Origin: Spirosoma lacussanchae
Lineage (GTDB): Bacteria; Bacteroidota; Bacteroidia; Cytophagales; Spirosomataceae
Assembly (NCBI RefSeq): GCF_005870035.1
Contig: NZ_SWJG01000002.1
Coordinates: forward strand, 248,001-312,000
DNA: 64,000 nucleotides
Direction of reading: 5' to 3'
The position numbers and the translations under genes were made by a program. Below, piece after piece: positions 1 through 9,039 of the stretch; the stretch's first letter is position 1; every line of letters begins with the position of its first letter. A model generated the notes under the pieces. It was not told the origin of the DNA. It was given only the letters and a program-made list of their open reading frames with translations, and ran no database searches.

Positions 1-1673
1 CGGGAACGCTGATGCGCGACAAGTACATTTTCGTTTATCAGGATGTGCGGGGGCGCTGGGCCTCGGAAGGAACCTGGACCAATATGACCCCCAACCTGCC
101 CGATCCGGCACCCGCTGCTACGAAAGGGCGTAAGAAAGCACAGCCCGCAGCCACTACCGCCGGAGCACCCGACGAGAGTTCCGATACCTACGACACCATC
201 GAGTGGTTGTTGAAGAACGTGCCGAACAACAACGGTCGGGTGGGCCAGTGGGGTATCAGCTACCCCGGTTTCTACACCGCAGCGTCATTACCCGATGCGC
301 ACCCGGCCCTGAAAGCAGCCTCGCCCCAGGCCCCCGTGTCGGACTTTTTCTTCGATGATTTTCACCACAACGGCGCGTTCATTCAGGCGTATCTGTTTAC
401 TTACCCGGTATTCGGCGTGCAGCATCCGGCACCAACCACCACGGCCTGGTATAACGACTCGTTTATCAAGACCGGCACCACCGATGGGTTTCAGTTTCAG
501 TATGATCTGGGTCCGCTGAAAAATGCCCAGAAATACTACAAGGACAACTTCTTCTGGCAGGAAACCGTTGAGCACCCCAACTACGATGCGTTCTGGCAGA
601 AGCGCAGTATCCTGCCGCATCTGAAAAACACCCGACCGGCCGTGATGACGGTGGGGGGCTGGTTCGATGCCGAAGACCTCTACGGCCCGCTCAACATCTA
701 CAAAACCATCGAAAAAAACACACCGGGGGCCTACAATACCCTGGTTATGGGTCCGTTCGGGCACGGGCGGTGGTCGCGCGAGACGGGGCATACGCTGCAT
801 TCGAACGTCTATTTTGGTGATAGCATCGCTACCTTCTACCAGCGCAACATTGAAGCAAAGTTCTTTAGCCATTTCCTGAAAGGAGCGGGCGATGGCAAAA
901 CCGGCCTGCCCGAAGCGTACCTCTTCAATACCGGTCGTAACGAGTGGCGCACCTTCGACAAATGGCCCGCTGCCGACGCCCAGACCAACGAGTATTTCCT
1001 GAATTCGGACGGTAGGCTGGCTTCGAACAAGATCATGGGCTCGGCCGATCCGAGCGGTAATGGCTTTACGGAGTTTGTATCGGACCCCATGAAACCGGTG
1101 CCCTATACCGAAGATATTACGACAACGCAGGGCTTTACGCCGTTTAACTACATGTCGGAAGATCAGCGGTTTGCGGGCCGGCGGCCCGATGTGCTGACGT
1201 TCCAGACCGATGTACTGACCGAAGACCTGACGCTGGGGGGCGAAATCATGGCCAAACTGAAAGTGAGCACCACCGGTACCGATGCCGACTGGGTTGTGAA
1301 ACTGATTGACGTGTACCCGCCCAATGAGCCCAACCACCCCTACATGCCGAACAAAAATATTACCCTGGGTAACTACCAGCAGATGGTTCGGTCAGAAGCC
1401 ATGCGCGGGCGTTTCCGCAATAGTTTCGAGAAGCCTGAACCGTTTAAGCCCGGCGAAATAACCGACGTGACTTTCCGGTTGCAGGACGTCCTGCATACGT
1501 TCAAAAAAGGCCACCGGATGATGATTCAGGTGCAGAGTACGTGGTTTCCGCTCATTGACCGCAATCCGCAGACCTACGTCGATAACATCTTCAAAGCTGA
1601 GGAAAAGGATTTCAAAAAAGCCACCCACCGGGTTTACGATAATTCCGTCATCAGCGTGCAGATTCTAAAATAA
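1..1673 (+). CDS. CocE/NonD family hydrolase (X-Pro dipeptidyl-peptidase / alpha-amino acid ester hydrolase type), 5' end missing
   Basis: The frame is open from base 3 (codons for G-T-L precede the first ATG at 12), and the first visible residues already match the middle of the alpha/beta-hydrolase core, so the true start lies left of the window. Counting from the ATG at 12, the nucleophile elbow is GISYPGF with Ser83. GGWFDAEDLYG and GPFGHGRW carry the probable catalytic Asp and His. The C-terminal part is the jelly-roll domain usual in this family. Members hydrolyse acyl-amino acid esters, cephalosporin side chains or Xaa-Pro peptides; the substrate cannot be read here. A Pro/Ala/Lys-rich insert of about 25 residues (30-58) is unusual. 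A second family member lies at 22420-24321. A strong terminator follows the stop. Confidence 0.88.
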   Translation, partial: GTLMRDKYIFVYQDVRGRWASEGTWTNMTPNLPDPAPAATKGRKKAQPAATTAGAPDESSDTYDTIEWLLKNVPNNNGRVGQWGISYPGFYTAASLPDAHPALKAASPQAPVSDFFFDDFHHNGAFIQAYLFTYPVFGVQHPAPTTTAWYNDSFIKTGTTDGFQFQYDLGPLKNAQKYYKDNFFWQETVEHPNYDAFWQKRSILPHLKNTRPAVMTVGGWFDAEDLYGPLNIYKTIEKNTPGAYNTLVMGPFGHGRWSRETGHTLHSNVYFGDSIATFYQRNIEAKFFSHFLKGAGDGKTGLPEAYLFNTGRNEWRTFDKWPAADAQTNEYFLNSDGRLASNKIMGSADPSGNGFTEFVSDPMKPVPYTEDITTTQGFTPFNYMSEDQRFAGRRPDVLTFQTDVLTEDLTLGGEIMAKLKVSTTGTDADWVVKLIDVYPPNEPNHPYMPNKNITLGNYQQMVRSEAMRGRFRNSFEKPEPFKPGEITDVTFRLQDVLHTFKKGHRMMIQVQSTWFPLIDRNPQTYVDNIFKAEEKDFKKATHRVYDNSVISVQILK

Positions 1674-1697
1674 GCCGGCCCTGGCCGGTAGTTGTGG

Positions 1698-1744
1698 CGC
1701 CGTTTCCCCCCGCTCTGGTTAGACCGGGGGGAAACGGCGTTTTT
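1698..1744 (+). terminator. Rho-independent terminator after the CocE gene
   Basis: A 15-bp perfect inverted repeat (arms 1698-1712 and 1725-1739, 12-nt loop) is followed by TTTTTG. It starts 24 nt after the hydrolase stop and separates that gene from the ABC transporter operon. Confidence 0.85.
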
Positions 1745-1893
1745 GCGGGGTTTGTTCACCCTTATGCGCAGCGGCAATCGGTGCGGGTCGAGAAGAGTAC
1801 CATCATCGGGTGGGTCGACAAATTCACGGTAATGAGGTGTTGGAGGCTGGCCGTTCCCTGTAACTTTACCTCTTGGTAAACAGATGGGCATTT

Positions 1894-2607
1894 ATGATTT
1901 GGGTTGAGAATCTCAGCAAACGCTACGGTCCTACGACGGTCGTGGATAACGTTTCGTTTAGCGTAGCACCGGGCGAGACGCTGGTGTTGCTGGGAACCAG
2001 TGGTTCCGGTAAGACCACGACGCTGAAAATGCTGAACCGGCTCATCGAACCCGACAGTGGCCAGATTCGGCTGGATGGAACCGACGTGCGGCAACAGGAT
2101 GCGCCCACGCTGCGCCGACGCATCGGCTACGTTATCCAGGATGGGGGGCTGTTTCCGCACTATACCGTGGCCGAGGCTATCGCTACCGTCCCAAACCTAC
2201 TTGGCTGGGAACCCGCCCGCATCCGGGAACGCACACACGAACTGATCCGTAAACTACAGCTGCCTGAAGCCGTCCTGAACCGCTACCCGGCCGACCTGAG
2301 CGGAGGGCAGCGACAGCGGGTTGGCCTCGCGCGGGCGCTGGCGACCCGGCCCCCGGTGGTTCTGATGGATGAGCCGTTCGGGGCGCTGGACCCGTTTACC
2401 CGTCGTCACGTCCGGCGCGAGCTGTTTGGCCTCAGTGAGTTGCAGGAAACAACGGTGGTGCTCGTAACCCACGACGTGGCCGAGGCTCTCGAGCTGGCCG
2501 ATCGTATCGCGCTCATGCACCAGGGCCGTATTGTGCAGATCGGTCGGCCCGGCGACCTGACGAACCAGCCTGCCAACGATTTTGTCCGCGATTTCCTAGA
2601 CGTTTGA
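1894..2607 (+). CDS. ABC transporter ATP-binding protein, quaternary amine (OpuCA/ProV-like) type
   Basis: This 237-residue ATPase would power uptake of a quaternary ammonium compound such as glycine betaine, choline, carnitine or ergothioneine through the fused permease encoded next. Visible motifs are Walker A GTSGSGKTT, Q-loop, signature LSGGQRQRVGLARAL, Walker B VVLMDEP and the H-loop THD. It lacks the C-terminal CBS domains of full-length OpuCA/ProV, so ionic-strength gating through CBS is absent. The ATG at 1894 gives the normal N-terminus (MIWVENLSKRYG); a longer frame opens at a TTG at 1873 but adds non-homologous residues. A TTG (1840-1842), 18 nt, TAACTTTA (1861-1868) arrangement resembles a weak Bacteroidota promoter. 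Only 3 nt separate the stop from the next ATG, so the two genes form an operon. Confidence 0.93.
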   Translation: MIWVENLSKRYGPTTVVDNVSFSVAPGETLVLLGTSGSGKTTTLKMLNRLIEPDSGQIRLDGTDVRQQDAPTLRRRIGYVIQDGGLFPHYTVAEAIATVPNLLGWEPARIRERTHELIRKLQLPEAVLNRYPADLSGGQRQRVGLARALATRPPVVLMDEPFGALDPFTRRHVRRELFGLSELQETTVVLVTHDVAEALELADRIALMHQGRIVQIGRPGDLTNQPANDFVRDFLDV

Positions 2608-2610
2608 CCC

Positions 2611-4161
2611 ATGCTCGATTTTTTACGCCAGAACGCCGACAAGCTCTTCGAACAAACCCTGACCCACATTGGGCTGACCTTCGTGTCGCTGCTGCTGGCA
2701 CTGGTGGTGGGTATTCCGCTCGGTATTCTGATTGCCCGTCGGCCGCGGCTGGCCAGTGGTATACTGGGCGTGGCGGGGGTGCTGCAAACCGTACCGAGCG
2801 TGGCCTTGCTGGGGTTCCTGATTCCGCTGCTGGGAATCGGCGTTGGCCCGGCGCTGGTGGCGCTGTTTCTATACGCGTTGCTTCCCATTATCCGAAATAC
2901 GTACGTAGGCATTACGGAGGTCAACCCTACGGTTCGCGAAGCAGCCCGGGGTGTTGGTATGACCAGCCGGCAGATTCTGACCCAAGTAGAGCTGCCGCTG
3001 GCGCTGCCGGTCATCTTTGCAGGCGTGCGTACGGCTACGGTTATCAATGTCGGCGTGGCTACGCTGGCGGCTTACGTAGCGGCTGGCGGGCTGGGCGAAT
3101 TTATCTTCAGCGGTATTGCGCTGAGTAACACCAATATGATTCTGGCCGGGGCCATACCGGCGGCTTTGCTGGCCATCGGGTTCGACCTGGGGCTGGCCGC
3201 GCTGCAGCGGCTCAGTGGCCGGAAACTGCGCGTCGGGACACTGGCGTTCGTGGTGCTGGTACCGATTCTGTCGGGGTTTTACCTGCTGCCAATGCGGGGC
3301 GATAAGCTGACCGCTGGCTTTGCGCACGAGTTCTACGGGCGCGCCGATGGGTATCCCGGCCTTCAGAAAACGTACGGCCTCCGGCTGCGCCCGCGACTAA
3401 TCGACCAGAATCTGATGTACGAAGCCATTCATAACCAGCAGGTCGACATCATCAGCGGATACTCGACCGATGGCCGCATCCGGGCTTTCGATCTGGTGGT
3501 ACTGGCCGATAACCGACATGCGTTTCCGCCCTACGATGCCGCTCTCGTTGTTCGGCAGGCTGCCCTCGACCGCCACCCCGACCTGGGCCCGACCCTCGAC
3601 CGGCTGGCGGGTAAACTGACCGATTCGGTAATGACCGCGCTGAACTACCAGGCCGATTTTTTACACCAGTCGCCCAAACAGATCGCTACCCGTTTTCTGA
3701 AGCAGACGGGGCTCTACAAAGCAAGCCCCCCCGGCAACCGGACCGAAACTGTGGTAATGGGCTCGAAGCTGTTTACCGAGCAGTATATCCTGTCGGAGAT
3801 TTACCGGCAGCTGATTGAGGGGCATACGCACCTGCGGGTTGCCACGCGCACAGGCCTGGGCGGCACCCAGATCTGCTTCGACGCCCTGCGGACAGGGGCC
3901 ATCGATTTTTACCCTGAATATACCGGAACGGGGCTGCTGGTAATACTGCAACCGCCCACTGCTATCCTTCAGACCCTGCCGATGCAGGCTGACACGGTAT
4001 ACCGATACGTGAAAAACGCCTTTGCGCGGCAGTACGGCCTGGTCTGGCAACGTCCGCTCGGATTCAACAACAGTTACTGCCTGATGATGCGTCGGGAACA
4101 AACGCAGCAACTGGGTATACGCTCAATCGACGAGCTGGTTAACTACCTGAGCAGGGAGTAG
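2611..4161 (+). CDS. Quaternary-amine ABC permease fused to a circularly permuted substrate-binding domain
   Basis: Residues 1-205 are an OpuCB/ProW-type permease with the EAA-like loop at 108-121 (VREAARGVG). After a last hydrophobic helix (209-228) comes an OpuAC-type binding domain, as in EgtU-type permease-binder fusions. Its halves are in reverse order. Residues 232-368 match the family's second half: GFAHEF, R-x-DG, YGL, YSTDGRI, FPPYDA, then LNYQAD and FLKQTGL. Residues 379-516 match the first half: GSKLFTEQYIL, GLGGT, IDFYPEYTGTG, LGFNNSY and the final SIDEL. In ordinary members SDL/SIDEL is followed directly by the G-F-x-x-E-F stretch, so the new termini fall at the lobe hinge. Ligand residues of both lobes appear present. 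Which amine is imported is unknown. It forms an operon with the ATPase at 1894-2607. Confidence 0.9.
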   Translation: MLDFLRQNADKLFEQTLTHIGLTFVSLLLALVVGIPLGILIARRPRLASGILGVAGVLQTVPSVALLGFLIPLLGIGVGPALVALFLYALLPIIRNTYVGITEVNPTVREAARGVGMTSRQILTQVELPLALPVIFAGVRTATVINVGVATLAAYVAAGGLGEFIFSGIALSNTNMILAGAIPAALLAIGFDLGLAALQRLSGRKLRVGTLAFVVLVPILSGFYLLPMRGDKLTAGFAHEFYGRADGYPGLQKTYGLRLRPRLIDQNLMYEAIHNQQVDIISGYSTDGRIRAFDLVVLADNRHAFPPYDAALVVRQAALDRHPDLGPTLDRLAGKLTDSVMTALNYQADFLHQSPKQIATRFLKQTGLYKASPPGNRTETVVMGSKLFTEQYILSEIYRQLIEGHTHLRVATRTGLGGTQICFDALRTGAIDFYPEYTGTGLLVILQPPTAILQTLPMQADTVYRYVKNAFARQYGLVWQRPLGFNNSYCLMMRREQTQQLGIRSIDELVNYLSRE

Positions 4162-4426
4162 GTATTAGCCGCTTAGTAAAAATATTTGTACATGAATGAA
4201 TAAATTACGAAAACTGTTTTTATCTTTATTTCCCCAAAAGTTACATGATAAATTTATAAGTAGCATACAGCTTTATCTCTACTATACGGTATCTGGGCCT
4301 CCTCTTTTTTGGGTAGTTGGTATACATATTCCAGAGGGAAAGTTGAAGAATTTGGTGTGGCTCAACGCGTTATGAAACTCTAGATGAACCCGGTAAAACA
4401 GATGTCCAACTCCTCAGCTACTCTTA
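4162..4426. other. AT-rich intergenic stretch
   Basis: These 265 bases between the transporter operon and the glycosyltransferase-like gene are clearly richer in A+T than the surroundings. I see no convincing hairpin terminator, tRNA, or exact TAnnTTTG box. AATATTTG near 4188 is a partial match. Confidence 0.5.
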
Positions 4427-5353
4427 ATGCAAGCCCGTCCTCTTGTCGACGTTGCCGTCAGCGTATATGGAAAGCCATATCAGACCGCCGTCACGTTACT
4501 ATCGCTGATGCGGTATTCCGGTCAGTGGATCGATAAAATATACATTACAGAAGAACGCAAACAACCCAACGGAAGCGACCTTACTTTACTGCATCAACTG
4601 CTTCTGGACTACAATACGGTATACTATACACCCCGGTTTTTTTTGTGGTACGAAGACATTACGAAGAGCTACAAACGCCATCTCTTGGCTTTGCCGGCCT
4701 TCCGACATGCCGTTCGGTATCAGTATGCCTGGGAGAAAACCGATAAGTCGTACCTGTTGCTGACTCACAACGATGTTCTCTACCGGGACGATATTGTAGG
4801 CGCGTACCTCGAGCGTATAGGCGATGCGGTAGGTATTGGGAAAGTAGGTCAGTGCTGGAACTGTCCGGCCTACAAAGCGCAGAAATGCTGGGGCGGTATG
4901 TACGACCAGTACCAGCCCGACTACGCCGAAATCGAGCAGCTCTACCAGACCTACGGAAACGTCCGTAAAACCCCCTTCCAGAAGATCATCTGCGCCGACC
5001 ATTCCTGGCCCCTGCCCGAATGCCGACTCAACGAGTTTACGGCGCTGATCAACATGCCCCTGGCGCGCCGGGTTACGATGCCGTACGGACCGGCCTATCC
5101 ACTGGGCATAACCGACGGGGTCGATACGGGCACCAAATGGTTCCGGCAGATCAGCGAGATGGGACTGCGGGCCACCAACTTCGAGTACGATCCGTACGCG
5201 CAGCACGGATGGGCCAGCGCCGTTAGTTCGGGCCACCAGTCGCTCTTCGACAAAAGCATGTATGATGCCGAAGAAGAGCGTGCCTATCAGGTGCTGCAGA
5301 ACGAATACGGACTGGGCACGCCATCGCTGGCGTACGGCAAGACGGTCTCCTGA
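4427..5353 (+). CDS. Putative GT-A-like glycosyltransferase, orphan
   Basis: I do not recognise a precise family. The N-terminus (VDVAVSVYGKPYQTAVTLLSL) resembles the first beta-alpha unit of GT-A glycosyltransferases. THNDVLYRDD near residue 122 is positioned like a DxD-type nucleotide-sugar site. The 308-residue protein has no signal peptide or membrane helix and is rich in Tyr, Trp and Cys (for example CWNCPAYKAQKCWGG around 143-157). A role in decorating a surface glycan is an inference. It stands alone between a transporter operon and an esterase gene on the other strand, so context does not help. The ATG at 4427 is chosen because the conserved stretch begins within five residues of it. 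Confidence 0.6.
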   Translation: MQARPLVDVAVSVYGKPYQTAVTLLSLMRYSGQWIDKIYITEERKQPNGSDLTLLHQLLLDYNTVYYTPRFFLWYEDITKSYKRHLLALPAFRHAVRYQYAWEKTDKSYLLLTHNDVLYRDDIVGAYLERIGDAVGIGKVGQCWNCPAYKAQKCWGGMYDQYQPDYAEIEQLYQTYGNVRKTPFQKIICADHSWPLPECRLNEFTALINMPLARRVTMPYGPAYPLGITDGVDTGTKWFRQISEMGLRATNFEYDPYAQHGWASAVSSGHQSLFDKSMYDAEEERAYQVLQNEYGLGTPSLAYGKTVS

Positions 5354-5370
5354 CGGGCTGGCAACGGCAA

Positions 5371-6921
5371 TCAGGGTTGCCTGCCGACCAGCCCGGACAG
5401 AAAGTCGAGGGCAGCGGCATCGGGCATCGGCTGGGCTTTTGCCGGCATGTCCAGGATCATGGTCTGTTTGTCGGTGGGGGAAAAAGCCGGCCACTGCGGT
5501 AAGCCCCGACCATTGGGGTTGCCGGTCTTGATGAAGTTGGCCCAGTAGGCCGCCATGATGCGGGCCAGGTCGGCATCGGTAGCGTTTAGCGGTCGCAGCT
5601 GATGATCGATATACCGGAGGTTATCGTAGGCGTAGGCCACTTCGCCGGTATGAAACGCACCGTAACTGGCATACTGCCCCGTAGCCGGTAGTTTCCGCCG
5701 AAACCTGTATATATACACGGTTTTGCCCTGCCCGCTCTCCAGCATGGCCCAGCTGTAGTTCTGCATCCCGAAGGTCAGATCACGCCCCAGGTTCCGCTGC
5801 GACTGATCGGCTTCGGCATCGGTATCGGCGGGGTAGTACCGAAGGAGCGTTGTGGCGTCGGGACCGTACCGTTGTTCGGTTTGTTTACGGAACTCGACGG
5901 CGGTTTTGATGGGGCCGGGAAGCAGGCCTTCGTCTTCGTTCCAGCCCGTCAGCAGGCTTACGTTGGCCTGACGGCCGGCTGTTACGAGCTCGCCAACCGA
6001 TGTGGGCAGCACGTAGCCGTCAATGATAGGGCCGCGTACCCCCTGCGCCTTTTGCTGAATCTCGGCGGCTGGGGTAGCCCGCAGCTCCGCCAGCGACGCA
6101 GCGCCCAGCGTCTGCATGATCTTCACCCCCGTTTCTTCCGCCGTTTTCAGGGCAATATAGGCGCGGCCTACACCGGCTCCGCTCTGGGCAATGGCTTTAT
6201 TGAAGAGGTTTTTGGCCAGGGGCGAGGCCACCAGGCAGTTGACGCTCATCGACCCGGCCGACTGGCCGGCAATGGTTACGTTGGCCGGGTCTCCGCCAAA
6301 AGCGGCAATGTTCTGTCTGACCCACTGCAAAGCCGCAATCTGGTCGAGCAGGCCGTAGTTTCCCGAAGCGTTTGTTCCCGACTCACGGGTCAGTTCGGGG
6401 TGCGCCATGAACCCAAACGCCCCAACGCGGTAGTTAATGCTAACAAACACGATTCCTTTCTGAGCCGTTGCCTCCCCGTCGTAGATGGGTACGGCGCTAC
6501 CTCCGCTGTTGAAGCCCCCGCCGTAGATCCAGACCAGAACTGGTCGCTTCTCGGTGGCCGATCGGGCCGCTGTCCAGACGTTCAGATAGAGGCAATCTTC
6601 GCTGATCGGTTCTTTCGGAATCAGGAATTCGGCGCTCCACATGCTAAACGGGGCCGGGGAACCCTGCATGGGACTAGGCCCGAAGGCGTCGCAGGCCCGA
6701 ACGCCCGACCAGGGGACAACCGGCTGAGGAGCTTTCCAGCGGAGGTTTCCAACGGGCGGGGCCGCGAAAGGAATGCCTCTGTAGATACGCACATCGCCTT
6801 TTTCGTTCGAGGTTCCGCTAATTCGGCCACCGGTTACGGATAGGATAGACGACTGGCCTGCTCCGGGTCGGGCCAGGAGAGTCAGGGCCGCCAGGCAGAG
6901 AAAAAAAGAAGTGATTTTCAT
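5371..6921 (-). CDS. Secreted type B carboxylesterase
   Basis: A 516-residue carboxylesterase/para-nitrobenzyl esterase with a clear signal peptide (residues 1-22, ending AGA-GQ). The oxyanion motif GGGF is at 134-137 and the nucleophile elbow is AGQSAGS with Ser221. SEDCLYLNVW (107-116) is the conserved family signature. A later Glu in the GWNEDEG region and His in GAFHTGEVAY complete the triad. The product should hydrolyse esters in the periplasm or outside; the substrate is unknown. It starts 8 nt downstream of the stop of the esterase at 6930-7844 on the same strand, so the two are probably co-transcribed with the esterase first. Confidence 0.92.
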   Translation of the reverse strand: MKITSFFLCLAALTLLARPGAGQSSILSVTGGRISGTSNEKGDVRIYRGIPFAAPPVGNLRWKAPQPVVPWSGVRACDAFGPSPMQGSPAPFSMWSAEFLIPKEPISEDCLYLNVWTAARSATEKRPVLVWIYGGGFNSGGSAVPIYDGEATAQKGIVFVSINYRVGAFGFMAHPELTRESGTNASGNYGLLDQIAALQWVRQNIAAFGGDPANVTIAGQSAGSMSVNCLVASPLAKNLFNKAIAQSGAGVGRAYIALKTAEETGVKIMQTLGAASLAELRATPAAEIQQKAQGVRGPIIDGYVLPTSVGELVTAGRQANVSLLTGWNEDEGLLPGPIKTAVEFRKQTEQRYGPDATTLLRYYPADTDAEADQSQRNLGRDLTFGMQNYSWAMLESGQGKTVYIYRFRRKLPATGQYASYGAFHTGEVAYAYDNLRYIDHQLRPLNATDADLARIMAAYWANFIKTGNPNGRGLPQWPAFSPTDKQTMILDMPAKAQPMPDAAALDFLSGLVGRQP

Positions 6922-6929
6922 AGGATCGG

Positions 6930-7844
6930 TTAAGGAATAGCGGCCTGGTTGGCCTTGAGAATCTGGCTGAAAAACAGAACCTGGTAGGGGAGTGCCTGTT
7001 GCCAGTACGGCCAGGTGTGCGCCCCCGGGCGTTCAATATATTCGTGGGGCGTCTGATTGGCCAGCAGCAGCCGGTGGAGTTCCCGATTTGTTTCAATCAG
7101 GAAATCATCGACGCCAATATCGAAGATCAACGGAAGGTTGTTTGCCTTAAGCCGGTCGGCCAGCGTAACCATTGTATAGCCCGGATACGGCGAGTTACCG
7201 GCCGCTGGCGGCCCCAGCAGCATGGCGAAATTAGCAGCGCGGGATTGGGCAAAGTCGGGTGCTACCTTCCAGGTGGCGGTGTTGATATTCATGACGCCAC
7301 TCATGCTGCCCGCAGCGGCATACAGGTCGGGATGACGGCTGGCGATGAACATAGCACCGTGCCCACCCATCGACAGACCCGCAATAACCCGGCCTTTCCG
7401 GTCGCGGATGGTGCGGTAAGTGGCGTCTATTTTTTCGATCAGCTCGGTCGAAATAAACGTCTCAAACTGGCTGGTTTTAATCAGCGGACTATCAAAATAA
7501 TAGCTGGTTGGGTCACCGTCGGGCGTAACGATGATGAGGTTATACTGATCCGACAAGCGGTGTAGTAGAGTACGGTCGGGCGTTTTAGTGAGCCAGTCGC
7601 GAAAACTACCGGTACCGCCATGGAGCAGATACAGGACCGGAAAGGGCCGCCTGTCGCGTTTTTTGGCTTTATCATAACGGTCGGGTAAGATAACGGCGGC
7701 CCGTAGCGTACGGTTCATGCGGGCGCTGGGCACATCGACCGTGTCGACGCGGGCGCCGAAACCCGCGTTCGGCAAAATCAGCAGGCAAAGGCCAGCCAGC
7801 AGGATGCAGCGTAGCCAAGGGGTATAGGAAAGGAGGGAAAACAT
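6930..7844 (-). CDS. Esterase D/PHB depolymerase-type alpha/beta hydrolase, secreted
   Basis: A 304-residue hydrolase of the putative esterase family (feruloyl esterase/mycolyltransferase-like). The frame is open to 8030, but the ATG at 7844 gives a clean signal peptide (LLAGLCLLILPNAGFGA), and the longer version would run through the divergent gene at 7891. The visible core has LYLLHGGTGS (oxyanion side), nucleophile elbow GLSMGGHGA with Ser158, a DDFL stretch for Asp, and HTWPYW with the probable catalytic His. It is first in a two-gene unit with the carboxylesterase at 5371-6921, which suggests breakdown of esterified carbohydrate or lipid. Confidence 0.88.
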   Translation of the reverse strand: MFSLLSYTPWLRCILLAGLCLLILPNAGFGARVDTVDVPSARMNRTLRAAVILPDRYDKAKKRDRRPFPVLYLLHGGTGSFRDWLTKTPDRTLLHRLSDQYNLIIVTPDGDPTSYYFDSPLIKTSQFETFISTELIEKIDATYRTIRDRKGRVIAGLSMGGHGAMFIASRHPDLYAAAGSMSGVMNINTATWKVAPDFAQSRAANFAMLLGPPAAGNSPYPGYTMVTLADRLKANNLPLIFDIGVDDFLIETNRELHRLLLANQTPHEYIERPGAHTWPYWQQALPYQVLFFSQILKANQAAIP

Positions 7845-7890
7845 CTCTACAATACTATTGGTTAGAATTCTAATTAACCAGTATCCCGTT

Positions 7891-8292
7891 ATGAAAACGA
7901 TCAACGTTATTGCCTTCGTACTTTTCCTGCTTGTCGCGATCAGTTCGTGCACGCCGAAAATGAACTTTGTACCGTCACAGATCGTGCCGGCAGCTACCGG
8001 AGAGGTCAGAGTGAAAAAAGATAAAAACAAGAACTTCGTCGTCGACGTAAGCGTCCGGAATCTGGCCGAGTCAAAGCGGCTCGACCCGCCCCGAGATACC
8101 TATGTCGTCTGGATGGAATCAGGTCGGGATGCCGCCAAAAAACTGGGCCAGATACGACCTGTATCGAAAACCCTCAAAGCCCGGCTGACCACCACCGAGA
8201 CCACAAAACCCGACAACGTTTTTATTACGGCCGAGGACAACGCCGATGTGCTTTACCCGGGCGGGCAGACGGTATTGACAACCAGGCGGTAA
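7891..8292 (+). CDS. Small lipoprotein of unknown function
   Basis: 133 residues with a lipoprotein signal peptide ending in the lipobox LVAISSC (Cys about residue 20). The mature part is basic and beta-rich, with EVRVKKDKNKNFVVDVSVRNLAE and a second VWMES strand, suggesting a small immunoglobulin-like or fibronectin-like sandwich. An upstream in-frame start at 7858 exists, but the ATG at 7891 puts the hydrophobic core in the right place. The gene is divergent from the esterase at 7844 with only 46 bases between them. No function can be assigned. Confidence 0.75.
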   Translation: MKTINVIAFVLFLLVAISSCTPKMNFVPSQIVPAATGEVRVKKDKNKNFVVDVSVRNLAESKRLDPPRDTYVVWMESGRDAAKKLGQIRPVSKTLKARLTTTETTKPDNVFITAEDNADVLYPGGQTVLTTRR

Positions 8293-8403
8293 GTACTGAC
8301 CGGACAATGTCCTGCCAAGCTGGGCGGTCAGGCCAAAGACGGTCACTTCGCTAACCGGCGCTTCAATACGTCGGTTGGTTGACGATACGCGACACGACAA
8401 CGA

Positions 8404-9039
8404 CTACTTTTTGCTGACGAAGCGGCTGTCTTTTATGTAATACCTGTAGGGGAGATCGGCGCCGAATTTGATGCCGATTCGGGTGGTCGTGATCATCTCG
8501 AAATCGGTTAGAACAGGCTCTTGTATGGACACCGGCCCCGAAACCAGCGACGAGAAGTTATGATCGGGCCGACTGATGCCCATAGCAATGACCAGCTTAC
8601 CGGGACCGTTGCAGAGGTTTCGGAATCCTTCGGGGGTGCTGGCGTCGATGGTGTTGTTGCGGTAGCGTTCAAACCCGATTGTAAATGCTTCGTTTCGGCG
8701 GGCCTCCATCAGCTCCATGCCGTCGGTGGGTTGCAGCGCACGGATCAGTACAGCTTCACCCACTCCCTCAGGCCCCGTTACGACGTTGATGCAGTGATAA
8801 TGGTTGTATATCTGGTAGACATACAGCGTGCCGGCCGGGCCAAACATGGCTGCGTTGCGTTTGGTAGCACGCCGGTAGGCATGACAGGCCGGATCGCCGG
8901 TGAGGTAGCCTTCCGTTTCGACGATGATACCCGCTGTTCGGCCCGCTGGCGAGTCATGTACTAGCTCGCAGCCAAGCAGGCGCTGAGCCAGGGTCAATGT
9001 GTCGTGGTTTTCGTAGAACGGGAGGGATAAAGCAGCCAT
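8404..9039 (-). CDS. mpg: DNA-3-methyladenine glycosylase (AAG/MPG family)
   Basis: This 211-residue protein has the length and signature of bacterial AAG-type glycosylases, which flip out and excise alkylated purines in base-excision repair. Visible family blocks are LAQRLLGCELVH near the start, IIVETEGYLTGDPACHAYRR with the catalytic Glu that activates water, AAMFGPAGTLYVYQIYNHYHCINVV with the intercalating and substrate-pocket region, EAVLIRALQP, and the NGPGKL motif. The ATG at 9039 starts right before the conserved part. It stands alone, facing a lipoprotein gene at its 5' side. Confidence 0.95.
   Translation of the reverse strand: MAALSLPFYENHDTLTLAQRLLGCELVHDSPAGRTAGIIVETEGYLTGDPACHAYRRATKRNAAMFGPAGTLYVYQIYNHYHCINVVTGPEGVGEAVLIRALQPTDGMELMEARRNEAFTIGFERYRNNTIDASTPEGFRNLCNGPGKLVIAMGISRPDHNFSSLVSGPVSIQEPVLTDFEMITTTRIGIKFGADLPYRYYIKDSRFVSKK

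Noticed and set aside
288..1337. 349-codon minus-strand frame
   Set aside because: Lies wholly antisense to the CocE hydrolase, with low-complexity His/Arg/Val-rich translation; shadow of a high-GC gene.
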